Shown here piece by piece: positions 25,249 through 38,200 of a stretch of 64,000 bases of DNA. Each line of letters starts with the position of its first letter. The first letter of the stretch is position 1. Made by a program: the position numbers and the translations under genes. This DNA is from Liolophura sinensis (Eukaryota; Mollusca; Polyplacophora; Chitonida; Chitonidae). The notes under the pieces are model-generated. The model did not search any database, had not been told where the DNA came from, and saw only the letters and a list, made by a program, of their open reading frames with translations. Location: positions 9,296,281-9,360,280 of the forward strand of contig NC_088301.1 of assembly GCF_032854445.1 (NCBI RefSeq). The letters run 5' to 3'.

Positions 25249-25820
25249 TCAACAATATGTGGGCCAATTAATAGATGGGGTGTCATTTCTGGCGTCTTCT
25301 GCATGGTATGTTGGTTAAGCAACACTGTTAGGCACTTTTGAGGCCGTTCCACCCGTAGCAGGTCTAAGTACCGATCTGCACGGATCTTTTTGACCACACC
25401 TTTTCGCACGATTATGTCCTCTGACATGGCTTCACGAGGAATTTCATATCACGTAGACTTTAGGAGATAGTAACATAATTATTACTCAGGTGACTCTGTT
25501 TAAACTTACATTTATTCACTTATGTATTTCGTGTTAAGTGCAGTATTTATGAAATACACAAGGCCACGACGGTGGCCTGGTGCACATGAATACAGTATGT
25601 TCCGAATTCGGTGAATTCGTCCGCGGACCCCTAATAATCTAACAACGAAGCTCAGAGAAACAGTAAATTTCCGTTTTTGATGTGATTCTCAGTCTCCCAC
25701 ACAGTTAAAAAAAAATAGCCATTGGCACAGAATAAAAGACTTTGTAAGAAGAAGTGTACCTCTTTTATGACCGAATCAATATCATATTTATCCTGATCAC
25801 TCTTGAATATTTTCTTGCAG

Positions 25821-27589
25821 ATGGAGGTAGTTATGTCCAACGTTTCTGGGCTGAGTCTGGGAAACGACACGGAAACCATCTTTTTCTTGACTGAAGGAAC
25901 ATCCACCTTCTCAATGATTGTATCCACTGATAGGGAAAGGCGTGTGAACAGGTACTCGAAACCATAACCGAATTACGATAGCTTAACATGTATTCGGAGC
26001 CACATGTCTCATCCTGCATCTTCTGCGCTCAGACGTACTGATTTTGGCAATATTCAAGGCAACAGAGTATCATTGGTAAAAATTGTTTTGAAAATTTGAG
26101 AACTGAAAAAAAATTCCTGTTTGCAACTTTCATGTCCAAACTACATAGTTGCACCACGAACCATCTACCCTGCCCTGCTCAACAAAATAAACATTAATCT
26201 CAAGGTTTGTCTCGGCTGATTTAATTCACCTATTAACAGCACTGGATGTATGCGTCTTTACGCAATCGTTGAAAACTATTTCCGACATCAATAAAAAAAA
26301 CTCTTTACAATCCGTCCTAATTTCTGACTTTAAATGCTTTGTTAGTTCTTATGTCTTATGATTTATGTTGTAAGTTGTGAAGCAAACTGGCCTTGCGATT
26401 ACTGAAACGAAATGTTCATTTTGGCTGACAATTAGACGCCCAGATTCATTCTCCAAACATGCACATATATAATTGTGTCATATAATCCAACAGGAACTTC
26501 TTACCCTGGAACAACCCAAAGAATGTGGTGAGCGCCGAGACGAGAGATGACGTTCTCTTCGTCATCGACTGCATCCTCTGTCCTCTTCTCACCGTCTGGG
26601 GGGTAACGGGTAACCTGATGAGTCTCGCGGTACTCCTTCACCACAACATGCGCGGCGCCGTCGACGTCTGTCTTGCGTCATTGGCCGTCTCAGACTCCCT
26701 CTTCCTAGTCACCACGATGATCCGTCGAGCCAGAAGTATCATCGCCAAATTCGACTACCTGGCTGCCGAATGGTACAACGCGCGTCTCTTCAACTCGATG
26801 TTTTACCTTAATCTGGTCTTCAGCCGAGTCAGTACCCTCCTCACCATCTTGATCACGCTAAACCGGTTTATCGCCGTTGTGTTCCCTCTGAAAGCCAAAT
26901 CCTGGTGTACACGTCATCGAATGCTCTGGGCTGTCGCGGGAATTTACGTTAGTTGTATCCTGGTAATACTTCCTACCTCTTTGTATTACGAGGTTGCCGA
27001 AGTGTACGACTCTAATCTGAATGCGACTAAGCCGTACTTGGCTCGCTCGGCTCTCTACATTGCCAACCACGGCTTTATGTTAGCTTACTCTCGCTCTTTC
27101 CTAACCATCACATTCCGCTACATTCCCGCCGTCGTCATCCTCGTCCTGAACACTACAATTGTCGTCACTATCAAAAGAACATCCGAGCTGCGCCTGAAGA
27201 TGAGCGAAGGCGCATCAACGAAATCGACTTCCGGTGACGATCCACAGCGGGTTACCCGGATGTTGCTCGTCATCTCCTTAATCTTTCTGGTCTGTCTTAT
27301 CCCCGGCTGCGCCATACTCCTCGGATCCACCCTCAACGTGCACTTTCAGTTCATGAACACCTACCACAACCTGTTTATGATGCTCAGTGGGATAGCCCTT
27401 CTGTGCGAAGTTGTCAATTCCTCTGTCAACTTCATCGTATACATGGCCTTAAGCAAAACTTTCTCAGCAACGTATCGAAAACTCTTCTGCTGCTTCTGCA
27501 AGAGCTTTCCAAAGAAGAATCTCAGCAAGACATCGGAGGTTTACACAGTCGATACACATGCCTCATCTAGTATATCAAGAGTTTCTTAA
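25821..27589 (+). CDS. Rhodopsin-class (class A) GPCR, FMRFamide-receptor-like, 2 exons
   Basis: A plasma-membrane receptor with seven predicted helices; the ligand is unknown. Exon 1 is 25821-25951 and exon 2 is 26494-27589; AG|G joins in phase, giving 408 residues. Exon 2 alone has no usable ATG before the first helix, which is why the upstream exon is needed. Exon 1 supplies an extracellular tail with sequons NVS (7-9) and NDT (15-17). Landmarks: GN in TM1 (83-84), LAVSD in TM2 (107-111), LNRFIAVVFPLKA after TM3 (from 166, in place of D/ERY), CLIPG in TM6 (311-315), VNFIVY in TM7 (355-360, in place of NPxxY), and a Cys cluster for possible palmitoylation (376-379). A sequon NAT lies in extracellular loop 2. 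No Cys is present at the TM3 start or in loop 2. A good acceptor sits directly before the ATG, so a 5' UTR exon may lie upstream. An AATAAA at 27832-27837 is a plausible poly(A) signal. Confidence 0.85.
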
Positions 27590-27831
27590 GAAACGGCAGG
27601 TCAGCCAGCCATTTGATTGCCATGGTAATATTCCCTATTGTAAAGTCTTGTTTTAGCCTTTTTGTTTTACAGCTTCAGACATTTGATTGACGACTGCCAC
27701 ATGTGGTATTATGAAATCAAATCACAACTCACAGATCAAAGATTGTCTGTTTCTTCAAATATACCATCCTGCAAATACAGGGCGAATATTAAGTATCTGA
27801 CACGAAGCATTTTTTGAATGTTATTCATATC

Positions 27832-27837
27832 AATAAA
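27832..27837 (+). promoter_or_regulatory. Candidate poly(A) signal of the GPCR gene
   Basis: AATAAA lies about 240 bp after the receptor stop codon. A second AATAAA-containing AT-rich stretch follows near 28040, so either could be used. Confidence 0.4.
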
Positions 27838-28765
27838 ATCAAGAAGTCATGCCCAATGCGAAGCCGTAGAGCAAAGTACTACAAACCCAAAGGTGGAGAA
27901 AACATAAAAATGATATGAAGTCCTTTAAAGAGAAAGAAGACACTTTAAAAAAATTTTTGTATTTTGGGTATTTTGGTCCACATCTTGTTGTGTATTGTCT
28001 TTGTGTAATAAGTTTATAAATGAAGATGTAACACGTTTAATAAATATATATCCCTAGAAATTGGTCTTTTACATCATTTTGGATTTCGATTATATTTATA
28101 TTTTAATATATTCATGAATATCATCATAATTCAGATTAAACGTATGTATTTGAATTTAAGCATCAAATTTCCATATAAATAAATTTTTTAGACATGCATC
28201 ACATCCATATTTAGAAAATTATTATGCAAAAACGATATATACTATGAGATGGTCCAAAATATCCATCACACAAAAAATATTTTCAAGTACCTTTTGCTCT
28301 TGAATGAAAAAATTGAAAAAGTAAGTTTTTATGCCCATTCGTCTGATTTTGAAATCATTTTTATGCTTTCTTCTCATATGAGCACCTGTGGTTCTTTTCA
28401 AACTGAGTAAAGTTGCTTATTACATCCTCTCAACATTTTGGCACACTTATCCCCAGAATCTGTTTTACCAGCATATATTTACCATGGACTTCCCAGAGGA
28501 GGAACCCCATTCTCATTGTCTCTGGACCACGGGCAAAAATAAACGTTCGTGGGACTGATAACGCTGAAGAGAGCTTGTCTTCCACTGGTCCCAAAGTCTG
28601 TGCGTCACATGTGGAAAATTTCGCCGGTAAACTTGTCAAAGGTTGGTGGTTACGCAAAGGCTGACGCCCCCGTTTCCTCTACCTATAAAACTTACTACCA
28701 ACGTAATAGTCAAATATTCTTGAATGTGGCGTTAAACAACAATAAGATAAATAAGCAGTGCTGCT

Positions 28766-28860
28766 TTATTAGTGATTAACGCCGTACTCAGAATATTTGA
28801 CTTATACGATGGCCACCGGTATATTTGTATGGAAGAAACCGCAGTGCCCTTGGTAATCCA
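28766..28860 (-). repeat. Diverged SINE fragment (family 1)
   Basis: Carries taacgccgtactcagaatat, then cttatacgatggccacc, and loses similarity after the gaaaccgcagtgcccttgg block. Confidence 0.65.
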
Positions 28861-29570
28861 CCGAAATTAAGTATGTTATACTGGCAACTTCTTTCACATG
28901 TAAGTCTGGCGAAAGGCGAGTAGTCTCACGTGAATTTCAGACGAAACTACGACGAAACTACACGAGGGAGCACCCTTGATCGCTTATTGCCACCAAGATC
29001 CCAAAAAGCACAGGAACCTTGAAATTCACACAGAGCCCTCGTCTCGTGAGACCTAAAGATTGACAGGCAAACATCTAAACCACTGTGTCACCTACTCAAT
29101 TACCTTTGCGTAATGAATCTTTTGACTAGATATTAATCCCATTCCACAGGGACCTTGTTGTGTGCGATTTTCTTTACCACAGTCATCAGATAGGCTCTAC
29201 GCAAAACGTTGTTCATTCACCCTACGCCAAGATCAACCGTCTAGCAGGCTTTATGTCGTTAGCCACCATTAAACATAACCGTGAAATTCACACGTGTAAT
29301 AAACCAGTGTTTTAGTATGAAAAGAGCTCCACACGTATGTCGTCATAAAGACGGATACACCAGTCAAACTGTTATACATCGTATTGTGCAGTGAAAAACT
29401 TTCTACGTATGAACAAATATGTCCAAAATATCAACAATACCGTTGTATGTAGTGTTAACATCTTGTTAAAAAGTGAACTGTTTGATGTCGTTCCCTTTTG
29501 ATGTAAAATGAAATGTGTATGGTTTGATTTTTCTGATGCAGAATACAAACGTGTAGAAAGCTGGTTATTG

Positions 29571-29587
29571 CCCCCCCCCCCCCCCCC
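29571..29587 (+). repeat. Poly-C run (17 bases)
   Basis: Uninterrupted homopolymer followed by a purine and more C; a likely length-unstable site and assembly risk. Confidence 0.95.
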
Positions 29588-32500
29588 ACCCGTGAAGATT
29601 TATGTAAAATAGTTTTTTTATTTTCACAAATAATGATGTAAATCTGGGTGATTGTGTGTATTTGTGTGTATTTCAAGATTGAGTGGAATGTAATACAAGG
29701 TGTCCTCGCACAGACCCGTTTTGGAAAAGGTGATGACCTCCACTTTGATCTGAACTCTCTTCTGTTTGGCTGAATACACTAAATTACTTCCGCTAATAGC
29801 TATTTAAATTGTTTTGAATAGTAATACTATCGGAAATCCATTTATTTTCGTGCATAATATGCGATTTCAGACCAAATAAGATGAGAACGCTTTTCAGATA
29901 AGTGTATATCTTGAAATAGATGTTTACAGTTGCAATGAGGGTAAGGGAAAAGAACCAAATGTGCTGCTATAAAAGAATACGGTTCTTAATCAGTAGCTAC
30001 AAGACGCCTTGCAGAGTGTACAATCACATGACAGTGGACAGAGAAAAGTAAATAAATGTATGCAAGTATTGGAATGGTATACAGATGAAGGTATCGACAT
30101 ACTATCTGACTAGTTGATGCTCGTATCTCTTTCCTAGGCTTACTAAGAGCATTAAGTGGCATTTTCACAATAACTTCAATAAAACCGCGAAGGGGTAACA
30201 TATCATCCAATTGAAGGCATATCTTAGGGGAAGTATCACGGAACGAGATAGCACATAGTATCAACTTAAGTAGAATGCTAGTAAGAAGTAAATACGTGCG
30301 TTTAAAGGTGTTTATGACCGACTGATTGCGTTTTTGTTGACATCTGTTCAATCTGGTAAGATGATATAAGTGTGTCCACCAGTAGAATCAACGGAAATGA
30401 GGAATGCTCTGTAAAAGACCAACCAGATGATTAGCTTTTGAGGCAACCCTGTGATCATTGTGCGATTATGAGAACATGTTATACACCTAAGACTTGAGTC
30501 GTGTTCTCAAGGTGAAAAAAAAAAAATAAAGTAAGATATTAAACATAAAATTGAGTTGGTATGTGCGCCTCAGGGGGAAGAAACCAAACAGACGCTTTAT
30601 TCCTTGAAAATTCATTGCGAGTCCCAACTTTTGATTTAGTGTTGTAAATATATGCAATGGAACAATATAACCGAATGGATGTTGCTCTAAAGAAATTGTT
30701 TGTGTTTCATTATTTTTAGGTGGCCAAGCACTCTGTGCTGGGACACCCATTGAAATCGTTCGGATTTTTTTTTTTTTCTTCCGTTTTTCTTGGAAGCTTT
30801 TTGAAAGCTTTAAGAGCTGCCAAAAAATTTTTGTTAGATGTTGTTGAAATTTGGTGATTTTGGGAACAAGGTTATAAGGCAAATTTTGACTGTTTTTGAG
30901 TAACTTTGGTCACGTGACATGTCGGCTATCTAGGATTTTAGTTACAACCCTTAAAAATCTTCTTCTCACGAACCAACGAACCGATTTTTTGAAATTTGAT
31001 CTACTTGTAAAGTAATCCCAGTTTGAAAAAATTGTACATTGAAAACTTTGGAAGCTCGCCATTGGTCGAACTTATGACGCCATACAAAGTCTGTAAGTTT
31101 GATAATGTTTTTATCTATTCTGGTGTGTTTGGCAACACTGATTCCGAATCTGCCTTTTTTGCCTATCTTAGTAACTTTTCGAGATATGGTCAAAAAACTT
31201 TTTCAGTCACGTAATTTCAACGGTCTGTAATTCGAGAACTACGAAAGCTACAAATCTGAGACTGCCACCAAACTATATCTCAAAGCATGTAGTTTCTGGC
31301 GCCTGCCAACGGATTTGGATTACAATGTATAATTTTCTCTCCAGAAATATTTAAATGGCACCACCCTTCTTCAGAAACAGAAATGTAAGCCTGCGCATTC
31401 AACATAGACTTTGGAGGTGACTGTGTATTAATGTATGTGTGCCGCAGGTAACCTGTCACAAAGGTCGGCCGCCTGTCACTCAAACCGAGAAATGAACCAC
31501 TCCTCCCCCCACCCCACTTCTTTCCATAATCATCGACGGACAATTATTCGATGTTCCCACGTAAAGCCAGCCCTGTTCGCAATGCATCATGGGGAATTCT
31601 CAACAATCCCGACGGCATTCCCCTATACCCCGGTGCTATCAGGAATATTTGTCCAAAACCATGACGAAAATACGAAAAATACGAAAAATGTCTATCCACA
31701 CTTGTACCATGAGTCATGAAGAGCCCAAAACATATTCTTATTATCTTCTTAGGCCAAATTGAACCATTAAAGAAATATCAAGGTTTCCAGTTTCTTTTCA
31801 GGTCCAGACCTCCAGACAGGCTTTATGATGCCGCATACAAAAGTAACTACGAAGCTGTACGTCATAGCTTTGGACTGGGGATCATTTTTAAACAAAACAA
31901 CACGTAACACCGTTATTCCTTCTCACTATTTTGACCAAAATTTCATATCCTTACGGTCTCCTGACATTTCTCCAGACATCTACTCTATCCTCGCCCGCTC
32001 TCAAAACTGATGGCACACGATGTATCGAGCAAACTGAAATGTATATACTTAACCAGGTGTGGTGATCGCCAAGCCGAACTCGATCAAGGATCGCTGTAAG
32101 GAAGGTAACGGCTTTAATGTTTTTTTTTTATGTTTTAACATTGATACATTAGACAAGCGTTAATTACACCGCTGTTGATGATGAATCGAAAATGATATGG
32201 CATCATCTTGGAACTTCAAACTATCACAGGAAGTCAGGCGCCTGCTATGATTTAAAAAAAGACAGAAAAGTATCATTACAAAAGAAGCAGAAAGCGTCTC
32301 TAAAATGATATATAAATTTAGCAGATTTTTCTCAACGCAAATTGAGGTTTTGTTTATATGATGAAGTTCGGAGCACTCCAGCGGCCTTTCGCCACCTCAG
32401 AGGTTTTATTCTGAATGTCTGCACTGTGGAAACATAATAGAAAATCTAACCGGCCCGTACTCGCTTCAGATCCACTCTCTACTCAAAGGGGTATGAATAG

Positions 32501-33639
32501 AAGAAGAGAATACTAAAAGACAAGTATGCGCGACAGCACACGAACTATTCCAGATAAAATGGACACGGCAAATCGGGAACGCTCGTCTCTCCTTTGGAGA
32601 CCCCTTTGTGAATTGTTTTTCACTGTGAAAACCAGAATGATGAATAACTGATTGGATGTTTGATGTTGAACAAAGCGCTGGACAATTTCTTTACAGCAGT
32701 GATAGGCCACCTAAACACAGAACAGCTGAACTCATTACTGATTACTCTTTGTACTGTATACCCACGCCTCATGGGTGTTAATTACAGGTGCTAATCAAAG
32801 GATTGCAATGTAAATAATGGGAATGAGGTTCTTTCAATCTGCCAAGGGAAAAGCTTTACTTCATTCCATTAAATTTAGGCGTTTCTCTTGAAAGATCCTG
32901 AAAAATAAATTTTTTGAATTGAAAACCCTTCCGCTGTGCTTTGTCTTTAAACGAGAAAATGGCCTTGGATGTGCCCTATTTATTCCTAATAACACATCGG
33001 AAAAACATTTGTCTTGAAATGGAATCTTCAAAAAGGAAGGAGGTGATGATTTACTGATGTCACAAGATCCATTTTCATATAATAAAGTTCGCTTCCGTTA
33101 TACGTGGAATTACTTATCCATATTAACTCTTCAAAGCGTCAAATTGTTGATCAAGAGCTTTCCTTCATAAATAGGAATGATTCACGGTTCAGTCAGGTTC
33201 CATTTTACAAAGACACTGGTGTCATTGACACAAGAATCAGCATTGTGTTAGTGGTAAGCATGTATGTATGAAAGACATTCAATTCCCAGTATAGTGTAAG
33301 GAATGGTAGTGGGAAAAAAATATTCCCTGCGCATAGCCTTGCTAAAAAGGATTTTTTTTTTTGGAGCAGGGTGGGGTATTTAAACAAAGTGATGAAAATT
33401 AGGCGTGTTGAAATTAGAATGGAAACTCACAACACGGGCTGAATGAGGTCTTTTTACTATCACAGGTACGATAAAAACATATCATAATTGTGGTTTTATA
33501 ATATTTCGTCAAAGAAGGAATCTACATACATTTCTTTCAAAAAGCACTCCCCGTCGCGTCAGGAACGAGCTGAAAATTTGCCTGGAGGAAGTATGCGAGC
33601 CGCAATATCATTGGCTGTCGAAACAGTAGGATTCTGAAC

Positions 33640-33850
33640 TCTTTCACATATGGTCCAACTCCTGCTGACATCCTCTTCGCACGTGGGAAGATCTACCATC
33701 AACCTGCGGTTGGTCGTGCGTATCCCTCGGGCTCTGCCCGGTTTCCTTTCATCATAAGGCTGGTCACAATCGTATAAGTGAAATATTCTTGGGTACAGCC
33801 TAAAATATTGATAAAATAAATAAATAAATAAACAAATAAATAAATAACTT
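33640..33850 (+). repeat. SINE (family 1)
   Basis: Sense copy with caacctgcggttggtcgtgc, gggctctgcccggtttcctt and cgtataagtgaaatattctt, followed by an extended (aaat)n tail to about 33848. Confidence 0.88.
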
Positions 33851-34344
33851 TCACATATGAGATCAAGCAAAAGAGATCACGAAGCGGAGGACTAACGTTC
33901 CTGGCAGCAAGATACAGAAATCATTTGCTGAACTGATTTCCAGAACACGTGTAATATACCTGTACAGTTCATCAAGAACAAAACAATCAGTTGTGATCAC
34001 TCAGGTAATTTGCCACCGTCTGCACCGTGTGCGCCTTTGCTGGACAAAGGCGCACTATTTAGTGATCATTAAAAGAAGGCACAACACAAGACCATAATGA
34101 ATATAGTTAGGTAAATCCCACATACAGTGCAAACACTTACCTTTTTCTTTTTATGATGTTGCATAACCGAGATATCGCACTTCAAAGTAAGCGAAATGTA
34201 GCAGTTTGTTTTTGTGATGTTGCATCATTGAGATATCCCATTTCAAAGTAAACAAAAATAATCGAAAAGATAACCGAAAGCACAAGTGCAAGTTATTTTC
34301 ATAACCCGAGAACACGGCAGTTTTCATTTTCAAGCAAGCTATTG

Positions 34345-35275
34345 TTTCCCCTTTAAGCCATATAAGCGTGAGTGACGCGACAAAGTGTTTCCGGTGAAGT
34401 CACACAAACCCTTGTTTTCCCTTTTAGCCATATGAGTGTGAGGTGCGAGTGACGCGACAAAGTGTTTCCGCTGAAGTCACACAAACCCTTGTTTCCCCTT
34501 TTAACGATATGAGTGTGAGGTACGAGTGACTCGACATCGTGTTTCCGATGAAGTCACACAAACCCTTGTTTTCCCTTTTAGTGTTATGAGTGTGAGGTAC
34601 GAGTGACGCGACAAAGTGTTTCCGCTGAAGTCACACAAACCCTTGTTTTCCCTTTTAGCTATATGAGTGTGAGGTACGAGTGACGCGACATCGTGTTTCC
34701 GATGAAGTCACACAAACCCTTGTTTTCCCTTTTAGTGTTATGAATGTGAGGTACGAGTGACGCGACAAAGTGTTTCCGCTGAAGTCACACGAACCCTTGT
34801 TTTCCCTTTTAACCATATGAGTGTGAGGTACGAGTGACGCGACATCGTGTTTCCGCTGAAGTCACACAAACCCTTGTTTTCCCTTTTAGTGTTATGAGTG
34901 TGAGGTACTAGTGACGCGACATCGTGTTTCCGCTGAAGTCACACGAACCCTTGTTTTCCCTTTTAGTGTTATGAGTGTGAGGTACGAGTGACGCGACAAA
35001 GTGTTTCCACTGAAGACACACAAACCTTTGTTTTCCCTTTTAGCCATATGAGTGGGAGGTACGAGTGACGCCACACAGTGTTTCCGCTAAATCGCACGAA
35101 CCCTTGTTTTCCCTTTTAGTCGTATGAGCGTGGGGTACTAGTGACGCGACATCGTGTTTCCACTAAAGTCACGCGAACCATTGTTTTCCCTTTTAGCCAT
35201 ATGAGTGTGGGGTGCGATTCACGCGACATCGTGTATCCGCTGAAGTCTCACCAACAGTTGTTTTCCCTTTTCCCT
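34345..35275 (+). repeat. Tandem array, 77-bp unit, about 12 copies
   Basis: Units begin near gccatatgagtgtgaggta, continue with cgagtgacgcgacaaagtgt, ttccgctgaagtcacacaaa and cccttgttttccctttt. Copies 2-7 alternate between 'gacaaagtg' and 'gacatcgtg' subtypes, pointing to a 154-bp dimer. The first and last copies are diverged or shortened. Confidence 0.95.
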
Positions 35276-35279
35276 TTCT

Positions 35280-38200
35280 CATCGTGCTCTGGTTTTGCTA
35301 ATATGTGGTATTCCATGGCCTCGTAAACATTTCAGGCTTTATAGAGTTACTAAGCCCGCGAAGCAGTGTGTAGTTCACCTATCATATATCGACCAAGGCA
35401 TGACTGTTTTCTATACAATCACACTGAAGAAAAATTTACACGGAGGGAGACATTGATTCTCTTTGAAAGAATGATGTGGATCCGCCCTGTAAAACCACAG
35501 CCATTGCGTCCTCGCGTCCAACTCCGGGTAATTCGCCCTGGGGTTTCAGTCATAAGCTTTAGTCAAATTTCTGAGGGAGCAGTGACCTTCTCCAATTATT
35601 CTCGAATTAATAAACCGGGCAGCCGTCATATAAATCAGAAGAACATTCTTAATTGAGCACTGCATTAAAGCCAAATCAGATATATAAATGAGTGTGTGAC
35701 TAGTTTCAGAAATAGCACAAAATCTTTGGAAACATATAGACCACAGGAAAGCTAAATATCACGCCGTTCGTCCGCTTGGTTGTCTACCCATCCGTTCTAC
35801 ACGTGTCTGTTTTGTTAAACGTGGTACCAGCTTTGGGCCGTGACGTCGCTTTCGGCCGCACAACATGCGTTGGTTACAAGACTGGTGTTCATTCATGAAA
35901 AGTTGTCCGTAATGCTCTTCATTGTAACAAATTAGTTATACCACCCTGTATCCTGGGTATAGGGCTCTACCCCCTGATATTTCGTCTCAAAAACGAATAT
36001 TTCGTAACACGCTAATATCTGTGGATTTTTTCTGAAAATTGTTGGTGTATACTACATGATTCCGACATAATTGTTTTGAAAACTCGTGTCTTTTCATCTT
36101 TTAGCTACATACCGAGAATTGCTTAACTGACTGTTTAAATTTCACGCGCAGTTCCTTTTTTTTATGATATTTGACCTCACGTTATTGTATTGGAAGTGTT
36201 TTATGTTATCAGCTCTTTGGAATTCCGTACACTTTTCATCCTTTATCACCCTTTCCCAAACACCTCCTCTAAGCTGTCCCAACACCAACGTTCAGAATAC
36301 TCCACAGCTGGATGCTGGGTAGCATTTTAAACGCTGTAAACTTAGGAACCTTCCCGGTCTGGCAGAGACCTGCGAATATTCGTTTGTTATTAACACCAAC
36401 TTCTCAGACTTATATGTCTTTTTCATAAGCTGAGGTTACCATGACCGATTAAACGAGAAGAAAGGGTGAACACATCAAAGGGATTCGCCTTTAAGGTCTG
36501 ATATTTTTCATCTTGTCGGTTTGTAGCTTAGCACACCAAATGACACCACCAAACCCAGGCAATGTTTAGCTGTTTCTTTTAAACGGGAATTTGTCTTCCA
36601 ATATTAGACCCTCACTACTGTGGAAAGATACCTATAAAGATGAATATCAGTTTATTTACAGGGATTATTATTATTATATTTCTTTTGGGGGGGGGGGGTG
36701 AATGAGGCAGACTGTTTCCAAATAATTCCCAGGTATTAATTCTAGTGCTGGTCACTGACCTATAACATTGACGTCAGCAATTATGGAAGTTTCCGGGTGT
36801 GAGTCACCTGATATTTATCTTACTAAATATGTAAAAAAAAATTATTATTAAAACATATCCGCTACAAAGATTTCTTTGTGTGGAAATACAAGTCACAGAT
36901 ATGGTATGCATAAGTAAAACATATGGCACACAGGAGTTTGGTTTGTAAAGGATGCTGTGACATTCCAATCTGGAAAGAAGAACTTTTGTCTGTAATAATT
37001 AGATTGTTATTCCTAATCTTATGCTTGATGTTTTTGTCACCTTGAGTACACGCAGTACCAATACCACGAAACCCCTACATGCCAAGCCAGAAAAGTTTAA
37101 TCCATTGCAAATCTTACCCGGGCTACATGCAGGTAGAAACAAGAGCTGCCTGGAGGTCTATTTATTAACATTGAAACTTGCTAAACCATTGTTCAGAGAC
37201 ATAGATATAGACGGGGTCTATTCTGAGTGACATGAGAAGACATAGGACGCCCATGGATGAAGCCTACGTGCACTGAGGTTGCATACATTGAACGGTGTCT
37301 CCGCTCAGATGACATGACATCCGCTCGAAGAATATAATTTCAGATTTGCATTGAACATTTGATCCGGAATCCGGCTGTAAAACCGCTTATCCTCGTATGC
37401 TGGGATCATGTGGGATTAAAGTCAAAATCGATATCGCTCGTCGTTTTGTCAGGATTGACGTAAATGATGAAGGGCGGTGGTGTTATGTCCACAAGTAAAC
37501 ATACTCCCGTCATGTAAGTGGCAAATTCACTTGTACATGAGTAAGGCGTTACAACACACAACTGGATTCAAATAGCAGACTCTCAAAAAATTTATCAGAA
37601 TGTCTGTTGTCTGAGTAATGCTAGAATGTACTTTGTTTTGCAGCAGATTATTCTGTTAAATATAGCACACATATTCTATTAATTCAACATAAAGAACATA
37701 TTTGGCTAACAGGATATTACACTGAGTTTGACACAATATTATTTTATAATGACATTATAGCTTCACTAAACATTAAAACAAATTAGTTTTTTGAGTGTAT
37801 ATGATCTGGGATGTTTAGTTTACATTGCTTCTTCAAGTCACAGTATAAAACCCTAAGTGAGGTAAACTGACAACAGCCCGTATTTCAAGAGTAAGGTGTG
37901 ACCATTTGCCAACAATAATTGTGTTGTTGCTGCTCTGGCTTTGCTTTCTATATTGAATACATATTATGGCTTCAATATCTATATTAGATACATATTATGT
38001 ATACGAGCTTCTGTTCAGATATAAGCTGACTAGAGGCGATGTTCAGCAACGAGAAAAAAACCTTAGTCTCAGGTTCACTTAGATGCAGTTCTGTACTCTC
38101 CGCCTTCACTGTTAAGCCTATGGACAAGAGCCTACATAATAGGGCTGGCAACATTTGGCGGGTTTAGGGGCAGACAAAATCCATAATGAGACAATGTGGT

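Larger units (their letters stand above)
27590..33635. other. Intergenic region, no gene recognised
   Basis: AT-rich after the GPCR, with SINE traces near 28590-28740 (plus) and 28766-28860 (minus), a 17-base C run at 29571-29587, and open frames at 30487-30882 and 30966-31193 (minus) that show no recognisable domain. I see no RNA gene. Confidence 0.5.

Noticed and set aside
25652-25927. 91-codon minus-strand frame
   Set aside because: It is antisense to GPCR exon 1, which has better support (Met, sequons, splice phase).
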